Shown: positions 22,649 to 34,914, numbered from the stretch's first letter. The stretch: DNA of 64,000 nucleotides from Myrica gale (GCA_963930655.1 OZ005604.1:8504001-8568000); one strand, 5' to 3'. Notes: a model not told the origin generated them from the letters alone. Numbers and translations: made by a program.

Positions 22649-23680
22649 ATGGCAAATACTAGATCATCAGTAGTTCACGATGATCCTATGAATTCTTATT
22701 TCTTACACAACGGAGATAGTTCGTCCAATGTACTAGTCTCACAACCGCTGAATGGTGGAGACAACTACAACGCTTAGAAGCATTCCTTGACTATTGCTCT
22801 CAGTGTGAAGAATAAATTAGGATTCTTCAATGGATTAATGCACAAGCCACAATCCAACAATGTTATGTTAGCACATTGGAACCAATGCAATTTGATGGTT
22901 ATGTCATGGCTCGTTAATTTTTTGTCCAAAGAGATTGCGAGTAGCGTCTTATACATCGATTCAAGCAAAGATCTGTGGGCTGAATTGAAGGAACGCTTGC
23001 CAAGAGTAACAGACCATAGATTTTCCAGCTGCAGCGTTCAAGTTCATCCTTACTTCAAGGTCAAATGACAGTAAGTTCTTACTTCACGGAAATGAAAGGG
23101 TTTTGGGATGAAATGATGAATTTCAAACCACAACCTATATGTAAATGTGAACCTTCATGTACTTGTGGAGTGATTAAATTTCTAATGGTTTATTATCATC
23201 AAGAGCAGATAATGCAATTTCTTAATGGATTGAATGAATCATATTCTTCTACGAGAGAGCCGATTCTCTTAATTGATCTGCTACCCCCACTCAACAAGGT
23301 TTATTCTATGATCCTTACTCAAGAAAGGCAAAGATGCATAACAAATTCAATAGAAAACTGATTTGGATGCTACTGCCTTGTTAAGTACGTTCAATACAAC
23401 GTCACAGTTTTGAGGAAAATATGGTTTTCCTAAGAAGGATTGACCCATCTGCAGTCATTGTGGAATGATTGGGCATGTTGTGGATAAATGCTATAAATTG
23501 CATGGATATCCATCGGGGTATAAGCTTGGCCGTTTCGAACAAAATTTCAAATCATGTGCTAACCAAGCTACTGGTTTCTCTGAGAATTCTTCTGTGAATG
23601 GTGATGAAAATTCTGGACAACATCAATTTCCTATTTCTCAAGTGCAAAGTGAACAACCACATTTCATCATGCAAATGTGA
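22649..23680 (+). pseudogene. Copia gag with zinc knuckle, disabled
   Basis: From an ATG at 22649 the frame encodes a typical copia gag start (LVSQPLNGGDNY), broken by a TAG where the conserved tryptophan would be (22776). It continues with NKLGFFNG and VMSWLVNFLSKEIASSVLY, shifts frame near 23065 (GFWDEMMNFKPQPICKCEPSCTCG), and ends with a nucleocapsid knuckle CSHCGMIGHVVDKC at about 23452-23493 followed by YKLHGYPSGYK. The knuckle keeps all C-x2-C-x4-H-x4-C residues. Stops and frame changes rule out a working capsid protein. Confidence 0.88.
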
Positions 23681-23789
23681 TCCACGCATATGTTCCTTTA
23701 ACCTCCAAGTCCATAGATGCTCTCATAATACATAGCAGGTATAATTACTACCACTTGCTCTGTTTTATCTGCACAAAATTCTTCTATTT

Positions 23790-24970
23790 TCAGCATCAAT
23801 ACTATTTCTACTCCATGGATCTAAGATTCTGGTGCCACTAACCATATAATCTATTCACCCAGCCTCTTTACCAGTATTTCTTCATCTATTAATTCCAAAG
23901 TTCAATTTCCAAATGGTGTTTTGTGATGGTTACTCACATCGGTTCTGTACAACTTACTCCCACTTTGTTGTTAACCAATGTGTTGTGTGTACCATCTTTT
24001 CATTTTAACCTAATCTCTGTTAGTCAATTGACAAAATCCTATGCATATTGCCTACTCATGATCTCTGGCCCTTGTCTAATTCAGGACCTATCTTCTTGGA
24101 AGACGTTTGGGTTTTATAAGGAGAGTAAAGGTTTGTACCATCTTGTACATCATTCCTCTCCAGCTCCAGTTTCAACTTCTAATATCTTTGCTTTAGGTTC
24201 CAATAATTCTAGCTTTATTGAAGACACTGTAAATGATCTTTGTCATTGTCGTTTAGGCCATATTCCATTTGATTGAATTTAATTGTTACCTAAAGAATTT
24301 TCTTTCATTAGTTCAAATAAAACTCATTGTAGTTCCTGTCATTATGCAAAACGATCTCGGTTACGTTTTCCTCTTAGTACTACTACTTCCTCTTGTGTTT
24401 TGATCTTATCCATTGTGATATTTGGGTCCTCTTTCTACAAAATTATTAAATGGTTCTCAATACTTCCTAGCCATTGTTGATGATTTTTCTTAATGTACTT
24501 GGACTTTTCTAATGAAACACAAGTCTGATACACGATCTGTCCTTATCTATTTTGTTCAAACTGTTGAGCTTCAGTTCAAATCCATTGTCAAGACTATACA
24601 TTCTAATAACAGACCTGAATTTTCTAAATCCATTTGCCATCAAACTAGTTGTGTTGAAACTCCAGAACAAAACGGTGTTGTGGAACGTAAACATAGACAT
24701 ATCCTTAATGTAGCTCGTGCCTTAAGATTCCATGCACATCTTCCTTTAAAATTTTGGGGAGAATGTGTTCTTACAACAGTTTTTATAATCAATCGAACAC
24801 CTACACCTCTTTTACAAAATAAGTCCCCTTTTGAATGTCTTTTCCATACTCGACCAGATTACTCTAAATTTAGAGTCTTTGGTTGCTTGACATATACTTC
24901 TACTCTAAAACATAATCGGCATAAATTTGATCCTAGAGCTAGGCAATGCGTTTTTTCTTAGATATCCTTC
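23790..24970 (+). pseudogene. Copia protease and integrase, disabled
   Basis: The protease motif DSGATNH (near 23828-23848) is present, preceded by a stop. Next come the pre-integrase region (LCHCRLGH, with CSSCHYAKRSR as zinc-binding remnants) and the integrase core from 24512: KTIHSNNRPEFSK, ETPEQNGVVERKHRHI and LPLKFWGECV. In the second catalytic position the usual HSDNG reads HSNNR, so the aspartate is replaced. Protease, pre-integrase and integrase lie in several frames with stops at 24279 and 24480. Confidence 0.85.
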
Positions 24971-25439
24971 TAATGTCAAAGGATATCGTCTTTATGACCT
25001 TTATTCTCATTCATTTTCTTTTCTCACGATGTTGTTTTCTACGAAAACATATTTCCTTTCAAATCTCTTTCTCTTCCCACATCAATTTCTCCTCCAGCTG
25101 ACCCTACTCTTCATGTTGTTTCTTTACCTCCAGATTTGTCCACTCCTATTACTTCTTCACCTGATGATGATCATGATGATTCACCCTTTACTCATGATTT
25201 TCCACCTCTGCCTACTCCTAGTGCTTATACTCCTAGACAGTCCACTAGGATACGTCAAGCTCGATCTTACTTACAAGATTATCATTGTAATCTTTTATCT
25301 TCTTATTTTGTCCAAAATCTTTCTAAAGAAACAGGCCCTGTAAAGACTAGCTAGCCTGACCCAATTTCGAATCATTTGAGTCACACTCATTTTTCTCCTA
25401 CCCACCGCCATTTCATCTTTATCCATTTTTACAACATCC

Positions 25440-26815
25440 GAACCTAAAAACTATTTTCAGGCTTCCAAAGATCCTCAATGGTGTGAGTCAATGGCAGCTG
25501 AATTACATGCTCTGGAAGAAACTAAAACTTGGACCTTTGTTAATCTTCCTCTTGGTAAGGATGCCATAGGTTGTAAGTAGGTTTATAGGATAAAATACAA
25601 GGTTGATTGCTCTATTGAGAGGTTCAAGGCAAGACTTGTAGCAAAGGGGTATACTCAAGTTGAAGGGCTTGACTACATTGACACTTTTTCCCTTGTGGCG
25701 AAGTTTACTTCAATTCGATTGTTACTTGCTTTAGCTGCTTCAAACAACTGCTTTTTGTATCAGGTTGACATTAACAACACCTTCTATCATGGATTTAAAT
25801 GAAGACGTCTACATGCACCTTCCTCAAGGTTATCATTCGGCTGATTCCAGCGAAGTGTGTAAGCTTTAAAAATCACTTTATGGGCTTAAACAAGCCTTTA
25901 GACAGTGGTTTTCTCGGCTTTCCACGTTTCTTCTCTCCCATGGTTTTGTTCAATGCATGTCAGCTTATTCTTTCTTTACTAAACTCCATGGTTCTCACTT
26001 TATGGCTTTATTGGTCTATGTGGACGATATTGTCATAGCTGGTACTGACATACCATCTGTTTCTGCCATTAAAGATTTGCTAGATCAGGAGTTTAAGATC
26101 AAAGATCTTGGGGTTCCCAAGTTCTTTCTTAGTATTGAGATTCCTCAGTCTTCCAAAGGAATTTTCATTTGTCAAAGAAAATACACCACAAGCTTTCAGT
26201 TTCTGATGGAGAACTCTTACCAGATCCTTCCATTTATCGTATGTTAATTGACAAGTTACTCTACCTTACATTGACTAGACCTGATCTCTCTCATTTCGTC
26301 CATATTCTCGCTCAATATATGGAAAAACCTCGAGCTCCTCACCTTGTTGCTAGTCACAGAGTCCTTAGGTACCTAAAATCCAATCCTGGTCAAGGTCTCT
26401 ATTACTTTTCCACTTCGCAGCTGCACCTCAAAGTCTTTTGTGACTCTGATTGGGTTGGTTGTCCTGATACTCGCAAGTCTCTCACTGGTTTTTCCATCTT
26501 CCTTGGCTCTTCTCTTATCTCATGGAATTGTAAAAAGCAGACCACCATTTCTCATTCCTCAGTTGAATCTGAGTACCAAGCCATGGCTGCTACATGTTGT
26601 GAGCTTCAATGGTTAGTTTATTTTCTTGTTGAGTTACACTTGCCTCATGATCGACCAACATTATTTTTTTGTGACAACCAGGCAGCTCTTCACATAGTTG
26701 CAGATCCAATTTTCCATGAACGTACCAAGCATATCGACTTGGATTGTCATTTTGTGCGTAAGAAGATTCAAAGCAAGTTGGTTCATCCACTCAAAGTCTC
26801 TACTTCCCACTAGCT
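25440..26815 (+). pseudogene. Copia reverse transcriptase and RNase H, frameshifted
   Basis: RT starts near 25445 (QWCESMAAELHALEE, then W.FVNLP), runs through [12 protein letters not shown] and a frameshift near 25790, and retains the catalytic motif ALLVYVDDIVIAGTD near 25990-26035. The frame 26169-26813 encodes CTRPD-like TRPDLSHF, HRVLRYLKSNPGQG, and RNase H with VFCDSDWVGCPDTRKS, SRKQ-like NCKKQTTISHSSVESEY and FCDNQAALHI. RT/RNase H active-site residues are mostly kept although stops (25578, 25868) disable the whole. Confidence 0.9.
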
Positions 26816-26904
26816 CAGTGATATATTCACCAAGCAACTCGGCATCTCTCAATTCTCTTATTTGTTGTCCATGATGGGAGTGATAGATTCTCACACTCCA
26901 TCTT

Positions 26905-26920
26905 GTGAGGGGGGTGGGGG
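26905..26920 (+). other. Polypurine tract of the Ale-type element
   Basis: GTGAGGGGGGTGGGGG, immediately before the 3' LTR start TGTTGAG at 26921. Confidence 0.9.
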
Positions 26921-27122
26921 TGTTGAGTTACAGAAGAATAACGCGACTTAGCTTTTCTGTTGTATAGCAATAGAATCAGTCGAATTATTTTTCTGTTAGT
27001 ACTTTGCTGAGCTGGACCACTTAGCCTATATAAAGACTTTTCCTTCATAATAGAAGTTGCGATGAATACTTCAGGAATTCATCTCTCTATTTTCTATGTT
27101 CCTCTCAAACAGCTTTTTTTAA
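26921..27122 (+). repeat. 3' LTR of the Ale-type copia element
   Basis: Partner of 22379-22590, with the same TGTTGAGT start, ACGCGACTTAG block, CCTATATAAA box and CAAACAGCTTTTTTTAA end. Confidence 0.88.
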
Positions 27123-27611
27123 TTCTACTCAAGTGTAAATACTTTGTCATCTACTAGTTGTCTAGTACTTAAGCACAATAAAGTCACTGCGTATTCAAAC
27201 TGAACAGCCAAATTCTTTTCAAGTAAAAAGAGTGTGAGACTCGTTTAATTTACTACATTTTATGGTGCCTAGAAGAAAAGTACAAGAAAGTGAAAACTTT
27301 AGAAGAATGGCAGTTTATATGTAAAAGATTCTCTTTATTTGTATCTTTTCTTGTAGCATCTGCCATTTTTGTATCACATTATTCTGCGGATCGCAGCACG
27401 CAAACCTTTAACCTTTTGCAGAATTAAAGTATACACTCTAATTACCAATGAAAACGCCGAAACAAAAGAGGATTGGTGGGGAGCAGAAGGGAAGTTTGGA
27501 TATTTATGGCTCTCTCTTTGCGTGGAATAATTGACTTGGGAGGTTTTTATACCTTGGAGTAGCTCCTGCATCGGATAAAGAATAAGTAATTAGGTGGGTG
27601 GTGGAGTAGGG
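27123..27611. other. Intergenic sequence, no feature recognised
   Basis: About 490 bases between the Ale-type element and the segmental duplication. No coding homology, TSD partner or repeat was seen. Confidence 0.5.
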
Positions 27612-28685
27612 TAATAATAATCATGCTAATCCCCCCACTTGCCCCTCAACTTTTCATGCCTTATTTGATCACGCGTATGGAAGAAAAACCTCATTGCCCT
27701 TTCGAAACATGGCATTTCATGAGGTCAAATTCCTGATTTCGACTAGAATATTTTGGTGAGAGGATGCGTTTGTGAAACATCACTGGTATTGATGGAATGG
27801 CAAAGCCAAGTCCCATGAAGAATTTAATGCCCCATTTATGGTGGCTGATAGGGGTAGAGAAACTAGGCGATTGACATTGAAATTTCACCCTAGAAAAAGC
27901 ACAAATCCCAGAGCATTTAGGATGGTCCATTTGCCCCGGCTTCTGATTATGCAAGATCATAGTCAGAGAAATCTTGACAAAGTACATGGATATATCTATT
28001 TTGGCTTGTCCTGTACAACCTTAAATTCTACCAATGGGTGATCATCCTGGTCCATACACCATCGGATTCATGGGAACATCTCTTGAGGGAGTCCACTTCT
28101 CTCGTCAATAAAAATGCAACTCTGCTACTGCTACCTGCTAACATTGAATTCTATCCAATTGGGTCTTCCAATTTGACCACCTAAGTCACCTGTCTAGACC
28201 CTCCCCAAGGTTTTTCCTTAATCAAGCTAAACAGAAACTCAATTATTTTCTAGGCCGAAAAAAGGAAATTTATGGGTTTAGTTGTCCGAGTAATTTGTGT
28301 TGAGGATTGTAATACAAATAGCTCCAAAAAATTTACTAAGACATAATTATAAAAAAAATTAAGTAGAAATGCATCTAACCCTAGTCTTAAGCCTAAAGGG
28401 TGATTAGAAGAGGGGAGCTCACGCTACGCATCTGGAGGCGACCACTCCTTAGCATTACCTGTGAGACCCCGAAAAATCAGTACGCACTCCGTGGTAAGCT
28501 TAAGGATTCACTGATTTGTTTTGAATTAATGGAGTTCATGGTATGATCTAAATTTAATGAGCATTATGGAATATCAATGGATGAGGTCTACATTTTAAGG
28601 TAGCCAATTTAAGTTGTTAGATTAAATGTATTTCTTTTTAATATCCTTGATTAATTTTTGAAGGATTATGTTATGGACCATATTA

Positions 28686-29275
28686 TTGGGCTATTAAGGT
28701 TTAAATGGTTGGACTTAAAGCCTAAAAGAATGGGCTGAAAATGGACAGCCCAAGCTTGGCCGAAAATTAGGAATGATGGGCCTTGAAATTTAATCAAGTG
28801 GGCTGCCCAATTACATGTGATGATGGGCCCTTGAAGTTGTGATATTGGGCTGCTATAAGGCTTAGAGTAATAGGTGGATATTGGGCCTTTAAATGTATGC
28901 AATTGGGCTACCATGAAGGTCAAGAAATTAGGCTTTAAATTTATGCTAATGGGCTGCCAAAATGTTCATGGAAATGAGCTTTAAACTATGCTGTTGGGCT
29001 GCCATAATATTCATGGTAATGGGCTGCCATTGAATGATTATTGGGCTTTAAGGATTTAGGTTATTGGGCCTTAGCCTTTAGGCTTGTGAAATGGACTTGA
29101 GACTTGTGATATTGGGCCTTAGACAAATATTATTGGGCTATCAAAGTCTTATGTGATTGAAAAGTTAGTGGGCCTAACTTTAAAGATTGGTGTTAATGGG
29201 CCCTATCCTTTAAACTTATGAATTGGATCTAAGATGGTGTTGTTGGGCCTTGGATTAATGTTGTTGGGCTGCCCA
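28686..29275 (+). promoter_or_regulatory. Dense TGGGCY array in LTR U3
   Basis: About 19 copies of TGGGCC or TGGGCT in roughly 590 bases, many as ATTGGGCC or TGGGCTGCC, nearly all in the same direction. The homologous part of copy 2 (about 14640 back to 14100) has the same pattern in reverse. TGGGCY is the site II element bound by plant TCP factors in known promoters; a regulatory role in this LTR is inference. The array could also be a decayed tandem repeat. Confidence 0.5.
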
Positions 29276-32170
29276 ATGGGTCTTGGAGTTAAGTTATAAT
29301 ATAAGATTAGTAGTACTAATCATTCATTAAGCCAACTAAGTATGCTATGTAACTAGGTTGGTTGAGTTGTAACTAAGTAAACTAAACTAGTTGGATTTCA
29401 ACCAAGGGAACTAAATGGTTGAACTAAGCATTAAATATGGAATTCAAATGTGTGGTGGAGGGTGATTTTCGTGGGTTGCAAGATAGACATAGGGGAGACA
29501 AGACATGACAAGTTGAAAAGTAAATTTTGGAAGGAAAAACTTCCCTTTGACCGAACATAAGGCCAAGTTCATGCTCCCTTGCTTTTTGGCTTTTCATTTC
29601 ACACCCATCACACTTCCTTTCCACTTTATTTGTGTCACCTCACTTCTTTGGAGCCATTTGGTCGACCAACACAATCCAAAAGAGAGAAACCCAAAGCCAA
29701 AACCGAAATCAAGAGAGAAAGGGAGAGGAAGAGAGAACTTGGTGTAAACCGAACCTTTTGGAGCCACAAAGAGTGATTTCAAGCTTGGACCAAGGGGATT
29801 TCGTGTAAGGGGGAAGGAGAAGAAGGAGTAGAAGGAAAAAGGGAGGTCTTGCAAGAAGAAGAAAGGAAGGAGAAGACAAAGGACAACCAAGGTAACAACC
29901 GGATCTTATTTCCTTCTTGTTGGCCGAACCCTCTTGTGAATAGATCTTAAAATGTGAGTTGTGTTGTGCTTGGATATTGTGAGATCTTGAACGATTAAAG
30001 AACCTTAAGTTATTTAGTAGGTGAAGGAGAGAGAAATTTTGCAAGGGAACAAGGAGAAGGAACAAGGAACAACAAGGTAGAAACCGAATCTACCATTTCT
30101 CTTGTTGGCCGAAACTGTTGGTGAATAGATCTTGAACTTTTATGCTTTGATGATGTTGAATATTGCTAGATCTGGTGTTATTAAGATGTATAAGAGTAGA
30201 TCTAGCCATGTATGTTCTAGATCTAAGGTTGAATGTGAAGAAAAATGCAAATGGAGAACAATGTATGTTAAAGGAAGCTAGATCTAAGTTCATGCTAAGT
30301 TGGTGGGTTGTAAGTTGTAAATCTCCTTAGATCTATGGTTATGGATGTGTTGGAATGTTAGATCTAAGTGTTTGACCATTGTTATGATGATTTAATGAAC
30401 AATATACATGTGAAGAGGTTCCGAACTATGGAAGAAATGCATGATAAAGAGGGAGATAGGACAAATGTAAGATTTGGCATAAATCACTATGATGGCCGAA
30501 CCATGCAACCCTAAATTGCATTTTGCTGCTTATGTTTGGTGTTAGATCTAAGAGCATGAATGAATGTGAGTATGTACTGACTTGTTATTGGAAAATGCAT
30601 GTAAGTTTGGTTGTGAATCGAGGAAGTTGCATGCAAATGAATAATGAGAAAATTCCAAGTGTTCCATGATATGGTGTTGGCCGAATGTCACTTTGTCCTT
30701 GATCTTGAATTATGTTATGATTGGTAGTTCTTAGGTTGTGAAATTGTTGAATGGAGGATGGGATCACCATGGGAGATGAAGTTGTAATTAAAGAACACAT
30801 AAGATTGGTGTTGGCCGAATGCCATGAGGAAGAGAAACCCGAATTGCAAGCTTGTAACAATTGGACTTGTAACAATTGGAGATTTTATTTGCTTGTGATG
30901 AATGAATAAAATTAGGATTTTGGCCAAACAAATTAAAAGATGTTAAGGCTTAAAGGATCGAGTTAAAGGATTAACAAGCCTTGTGATGTTAAGCATGGAT
31001 TAAGGATTCAATTAGAATGATTTAATGTTGGCCAAATCCTATTTAGGGCAGAGTGAGACATAATCGTAATGATATGTATATCAAAGCTAAGGATTAGAGA
31101 GCCTTGACCTTATGAGGAGAAAAGTGTAAACCCTAATCAAGATACCTATAAGTATATGTGCATAGATATTATATTGCAATACTAAATAATTAAATGACCT
31201 AAGTTTTAAATATTAGTTAAAGAATAAATTAAATAAAATATTTAATGATTAAAAGAATTATATTGATATATATATATATATATATTATCAAAAAGAAAAT
31301 ATAATATAGTTGCCATTCGGAAACATTTCCGATGAATGGAAGGTACGAAGTCAAGTGATGAACGGGAAGTTCAAGATGGATTAAGAAAAATCCGGCAACT
31401 ATATTATACCATTAAATTAAGTAATGCGTAGAATTATCGCTACTTGTCCTTAGTGGACTTCAAGAGGACTGTCGGGTAATTCGTAGGACCGACACATACC
31501 GATATGGTTTCATCTATACGCAGTACATTGAAAGATTGAACCTATTCCTTGTAGGCGAGGAGCCAAGTGAGCAAAGGAGAATTTGCGAGGAGTACTGTAA
31601 GTGAATCTTACCCCTTTTGGAAAACTGGAATGATACACTGCATGTTTTATTGTGCATGGCAAGATGTTTTTAATACATATGAAATGTATTGCATGAAGAA
31701 TGTTTCAAGTACGCATGATGTTTCGAACATGTCACAGCATGATCATTTGCATGAACGCATGAGAGACGTTTTGATGCAAATGAAATTACGATGTTTTCAA
31801 GAGTGGCATGGCATGTTCATTGCATAGAAAACATGAAAAGTTGTTTTATGCAAATGAAAGAGAATTTATGTTATGATTAAGCACGAAGGTTTTGGTTGAA
31901 TACGTACTAAGTTAAGTGAGGTTCGACATCCATGCCGAGGGACGTTGTTCGTGAAGGATGGATGGATGGAACCTGAGACATCCATGCCGAGGGACGTTGT
32001 TCGTGAAGGATGGGTTAGTCCGTGAGGTATGTGCAACCACACCGAGGAACGTTGCTCGAGAAGGTGTGGCGCCTCCAAGGGTCGTGTCTAGCCATCAGGC
32101 CTGGGGCAACTACGGGCTAGCTCGACCAGATGTAAGGTCTCCAAGGGAATTCGGGGACGGTTCCGAAGGG

Positions 32171-32206
32171 AACGCACAACCCTGACTTCAGGGGTCAAAT
32201 GGAGCG
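32171..32206 (+). promoter_or_regulatory. Conserved block shared by four giant LTRs
   Basis: ACGCACAACCCTGACTTCAG followed by a GGGGTCAAATGGAGCG run. Equivalent blocks sit at 4505-4530 (reverse), 10849-10880 (reverse) and 56345-56379, although the surrounding sequence differs between LTR groups. Such conservation suggests a functional LTR part; which one is unknown. Confidence 0.5.
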
Positions 32207-32263
32207 AGCCAAGAGTAAGAGATACGAAATGGTTGTGAAAAGGCCAACAGTGGCACAAGTATG

Positions 32264-32390
32264 GAAAGAATGATTTTCAAGGGCCAAGGGCCAATTTTAT
32301 AAGCAAGAATGAAAGAATGATTTTCAAGGGCCAAGGGCCAATTTTATAAGCAAGAATGAAAGAATGATTTTCAAGGGCCTGGGGCCAATT
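32264..32390. repeat. 47 bp tandem repeat, three units
   Basis: GAAAGAATGATTTTCAAGGG starts at 32264, 32311 and 32358. The homologous LTR copy 2 has only two units (about 10695-10790). Confidence 0.88.
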
Positions 32391-32607
32391 TTGAGATTTG
32401 AAATGCATTTGAAAAGGCCAAGAGTGGCAAGAGATTTTAGTGCATGGCATGTGCATCACGGAGCATGCATATGCATCATGGCTTTTTATGCACTAACTCA
32501 TGAATTACAGTTTTGCATTTCTTCTCTTATCGCTACAGTGTATTGAAGTAAGTATGCTTTTAAAGCTATGTTTTATTATAGTTCATGTTTCAACTGTTGT
32601 TCCTTAC

Positions 32608-32623
32608 TGAGTCTTTCGACTCA
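32608..32623. promoter_or_regulatory. TGAGTC/GACTCA palindrome in giant LTR copy 3
   Basis: TGAGTC, TTTC, GACTCA, preceded by TTAC as in the other giant LTRs. See copy 2 (10471-10486) for the comparison. Confidence 0.45.
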
Positions 32624-33169
32624 TAGTTTGTAAATCGTATCATTCCAGATCCACAAGATAACTGGGGAGCAGAGGAGTATCTCACGTAGAAATCCTGGAA
32701 GTTTGGGGATTGGAGTCGGAGTTGGTGAACTCCGAAGTAGCACTTGGGAGTGCTGGTTTTGATCAAGTGGCAGTATGTTGCCCTAGTACGTTTTGTATAA
32801 GTTGCGAACAAGATGCAATGTATAGACTTTTCTGAATTATGATGCATATACCGAGAGGTTATGATCTTTGAGCTTGTATCTCAGCCAACATGTGGATCCT
32901 GAGTGAGCCATCCTATGTATATAAAAAAAAAAATTTCCGCTGTAAGAGTTAGTGTAAACGCTGGAGTGTTCCCGGGGAATGCTCGCGGCTGTCACGGTCC
33001 CTGCGGGATGGCGTTCGGGGCGTGACATTACCTGAATCAAGGTCAGCAGTCAACTGGTAGGTTGGGTTGGTGGTGTAATTTTCCCCAAAATGCAAGGCTG
33101 TTTCCCAACGAAGGATCTCGAAGATAACGCGTTGGATTTTGAAGTGCCTTTAATAAGGTCAGTCATCAC

Positions 33170-33652
33170 TAAGGCTGCACAATGCTACCGGGAAATTCTG
33201 GTGGCACCGGTGCCGATTTGGTTTTTTACAAGAAATTCGGTGATATTCCTAGTTCCCGGGTTATCCAGCACCGGGTTCCGGGGAACCGGGAACCGAGAAT
33301 TTTTTTTTTCGTTTAGTTAACTCTCCCCCATTCCTCCCCTCCCATTCGGACCATTCTTCCCCTGCGAAGTGCGACCCACGTCCCCCCCAGCCCCCTCTGT
33401 GTTTTGCCCAGCTTCTCTCTCTCCCTCCCCTCCCTCTCCTGCCGACCACCACAGGTCCCCTCGTTCTCGTTCTCAATGGCAAAGTGGTAGCGTGATTCGA
33501 ATGGGTACCAATCTTTTCTGCTGACCAATGCCGATCTGCATGGTGAGACATCTGTACCCCTTGATATTCTCTGGGTAGTCTTGTGGTTTACTATTTGAGA
33601 CATTTGTTTAACCGTTCTCTCTGCTAAGACAATGTATGTTTGAATTTATTAG
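33170..33652. other. GC-rich insertion edge, unrecognised
   Basis: Where copy A leaves homology with copy B it begins TAAGGCTGCACAATGCTACCGG, loosely like a hAT end, with CCGGG-rich sequence (33240-33300) and a pyrimidine-rich stretch (33310-33450). No matching right end or TSD was found. Confidence 0.35.
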
Positions 33653-33868
33653 GCTATTAGAAAGCCTTGATCACATTCCAAAAGCAGTCCAAGGCAATGT
33701 AGGGCAAGTGTTAGACCAAAAGGATGAGAGAGACATGAAATCAGAACTTTGTGCTGATCTTGTACAGAATGCTTAGATATATATGTTTGATAAGCCTTCA
33801 AGTTATCTTGATGTGAGACAGAGGCTAAAAGCTACTCAAGTTACCCGATCTTTGCTTAGGCCTCACAG
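33653..33868 (+). pseudogene. Exon-like gene fragment, parent unknown
   Basis: A 216-base stretch bounded by a good acceptor (TTTATTAG) and donor (CACAG|GTTTTG). One frame encodes LLESLDHIPKAVQGNVGQVL, an acidic stretch with CADLVQNA, a TAG stop, then [21 protein letters not shown] and LLRPHR. The charge pattern and splice signals look like a real internal exon of a host gene, but I cannot name it. The in-frame TAG (near 33776) marks it as a fragment that has lost function. Confidence 0.45.
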
Positions 33869-34664
33869 GTTTTGATTTCTCTAGTCTTTTACTGCTCATG
33901 ATCTTCAACGCTTGTCAATGTAGGGCCCTTTGATTTGGCTGTACTTTTTTATTAACTTTCTTGTGTGCTCTAGGTTGCTGAGACTCCACAGGAAAGTTTG
34001 TACACAGTTTGGCTAGATTTATGCAAACTCTAATTCTGTTATGCACACTGTTATGCAAACTTGAATTCTGAGACAAAGGTCTTCTTTTGATTGATTTTGC
34101 TTCATATTTGCTGTTTAACAGTGGGTAAGTAGTGGGTAATGTTGTGTGGTTTAGCTTCTTATTTGCTGTTTAGCAGGTAGAGGAAGAAAGCGAGATTGTA
34201 TAAATCAACTTTAAGCTAATTGTGAGCCAGCAAAAATGGGCTGTTGGATTGAATGTCAAAAACTCCCCAAGTTAGCAATCTTTGATACTAATTTGACTGT
34301 GGCTCATCGAACTTTAGTTTGAATAGTTCTATTCGATAATGAAGATGTTGACTGCCTGGAAGCTTTTCTTTTAGTTTGATTTAGGCATTCGGTCAGGACA
34401 ACACTGTTCTTTTGGGATAAATTTCTCCATATTTTAACCTAGTTAGAAATGGAAGGTATATGTTTGTTATCCATTTGTCATTGGGAGAGTAAACAGGGAC
34501 AATAATCATTTTGAGAATTCTTCATGTGAATGTTATACACTCCCCTTTCCCCTATGCTGGTGCTAGTTCCAGTTGACGAACTGAATTGAATTTCCTAAGG
34601 TTGTTTTTAATCAGAAGGTTGATATACTCTCTTAAGGAGTCATTGTTAAAGTAGGAGATCCTAA

Positions 34665-34914
34665 GGATATGTTTGTTTAAGTTCTCAAAAAATTTTCAAA
34701 AACTTCTCACTCACTTTTTTTTATCAATTTCAATACATTTTCACCGATCCCAATAATTTTTTCATCAATTTCAATACCTTTTCACCAATCCAAATAACTT
34801 TTTGCAAATTTCAACAACTTTTAACTAACTTTTCACCAATTCCAAGAGAATCTACACTACTTTCAAAAAAACACAAAAACAAAAACTGTTCTGAGAACTA
34901 AACCAAACATAGCC
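34665..34914. mobile_element. Tourist-like MITE, 250 bp
   Basis: Begins GGATATGTTTGTTTAAGTTC and ends GAACTAAACCAAACATAGCC, flanked on both sides by TAA (34662-34664, 34915-34917). Inverted repeats of about 25 bases plus a TAA duplication fit PIF/Harbinger-type MITEs. The interior repeats TTTTCACCAATYYCAATA-like phrases. Confidence 0.78.

Larger units (their letters stand above)
22379..27122 (+). mobile_element. Full-length Ale-type Ty1/copia retrotransposon
   Basis: Two homologous LTRs of about 0.2 kb bound a complete but disabled gag-protease-integrase-RT-RNase H interior of 4.3 kb. Met-tRNA primer site and polypurine tract are in place. Very short LTRs, and RT/RNase H downstream of integrase, fit the Ale (Retrofit) group of copia. 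By eye the LTRs differ at roughly 16-18 sites plus a 10-base indel, so the insertion is old. No convincing TSD could be read. Confidence 0.9.
28460..33027 (+). mobile_element. Giant solo LTR (Tekay/Del-like), copy 3
   Basis: A 4,568 bp segment starting TGTGAGACCCCG and ending GGGGCGTGACA, flanked by the perfect five-base repeat TTACC (28455-28459 and 33028-33032). The duplicate locus near 61200 holds the uninterrupted site, confirming the edges. No coding region, primer site or second LTR is inside. It is homologous over its length to 10064-14866 in opposite orientation. The U3-like part (28686-29270) has about 19 TGGGCY motifs; a (TA)n run lies near 31267 and a 47 bp triplication near 32264. 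Confidence 0.95.

Noticed and set aside
33261-33603. 96-codon minus-strand frames
   Set aside because: G/R-rich translations of a pyrimidine-rich stretch with no family resemblance.
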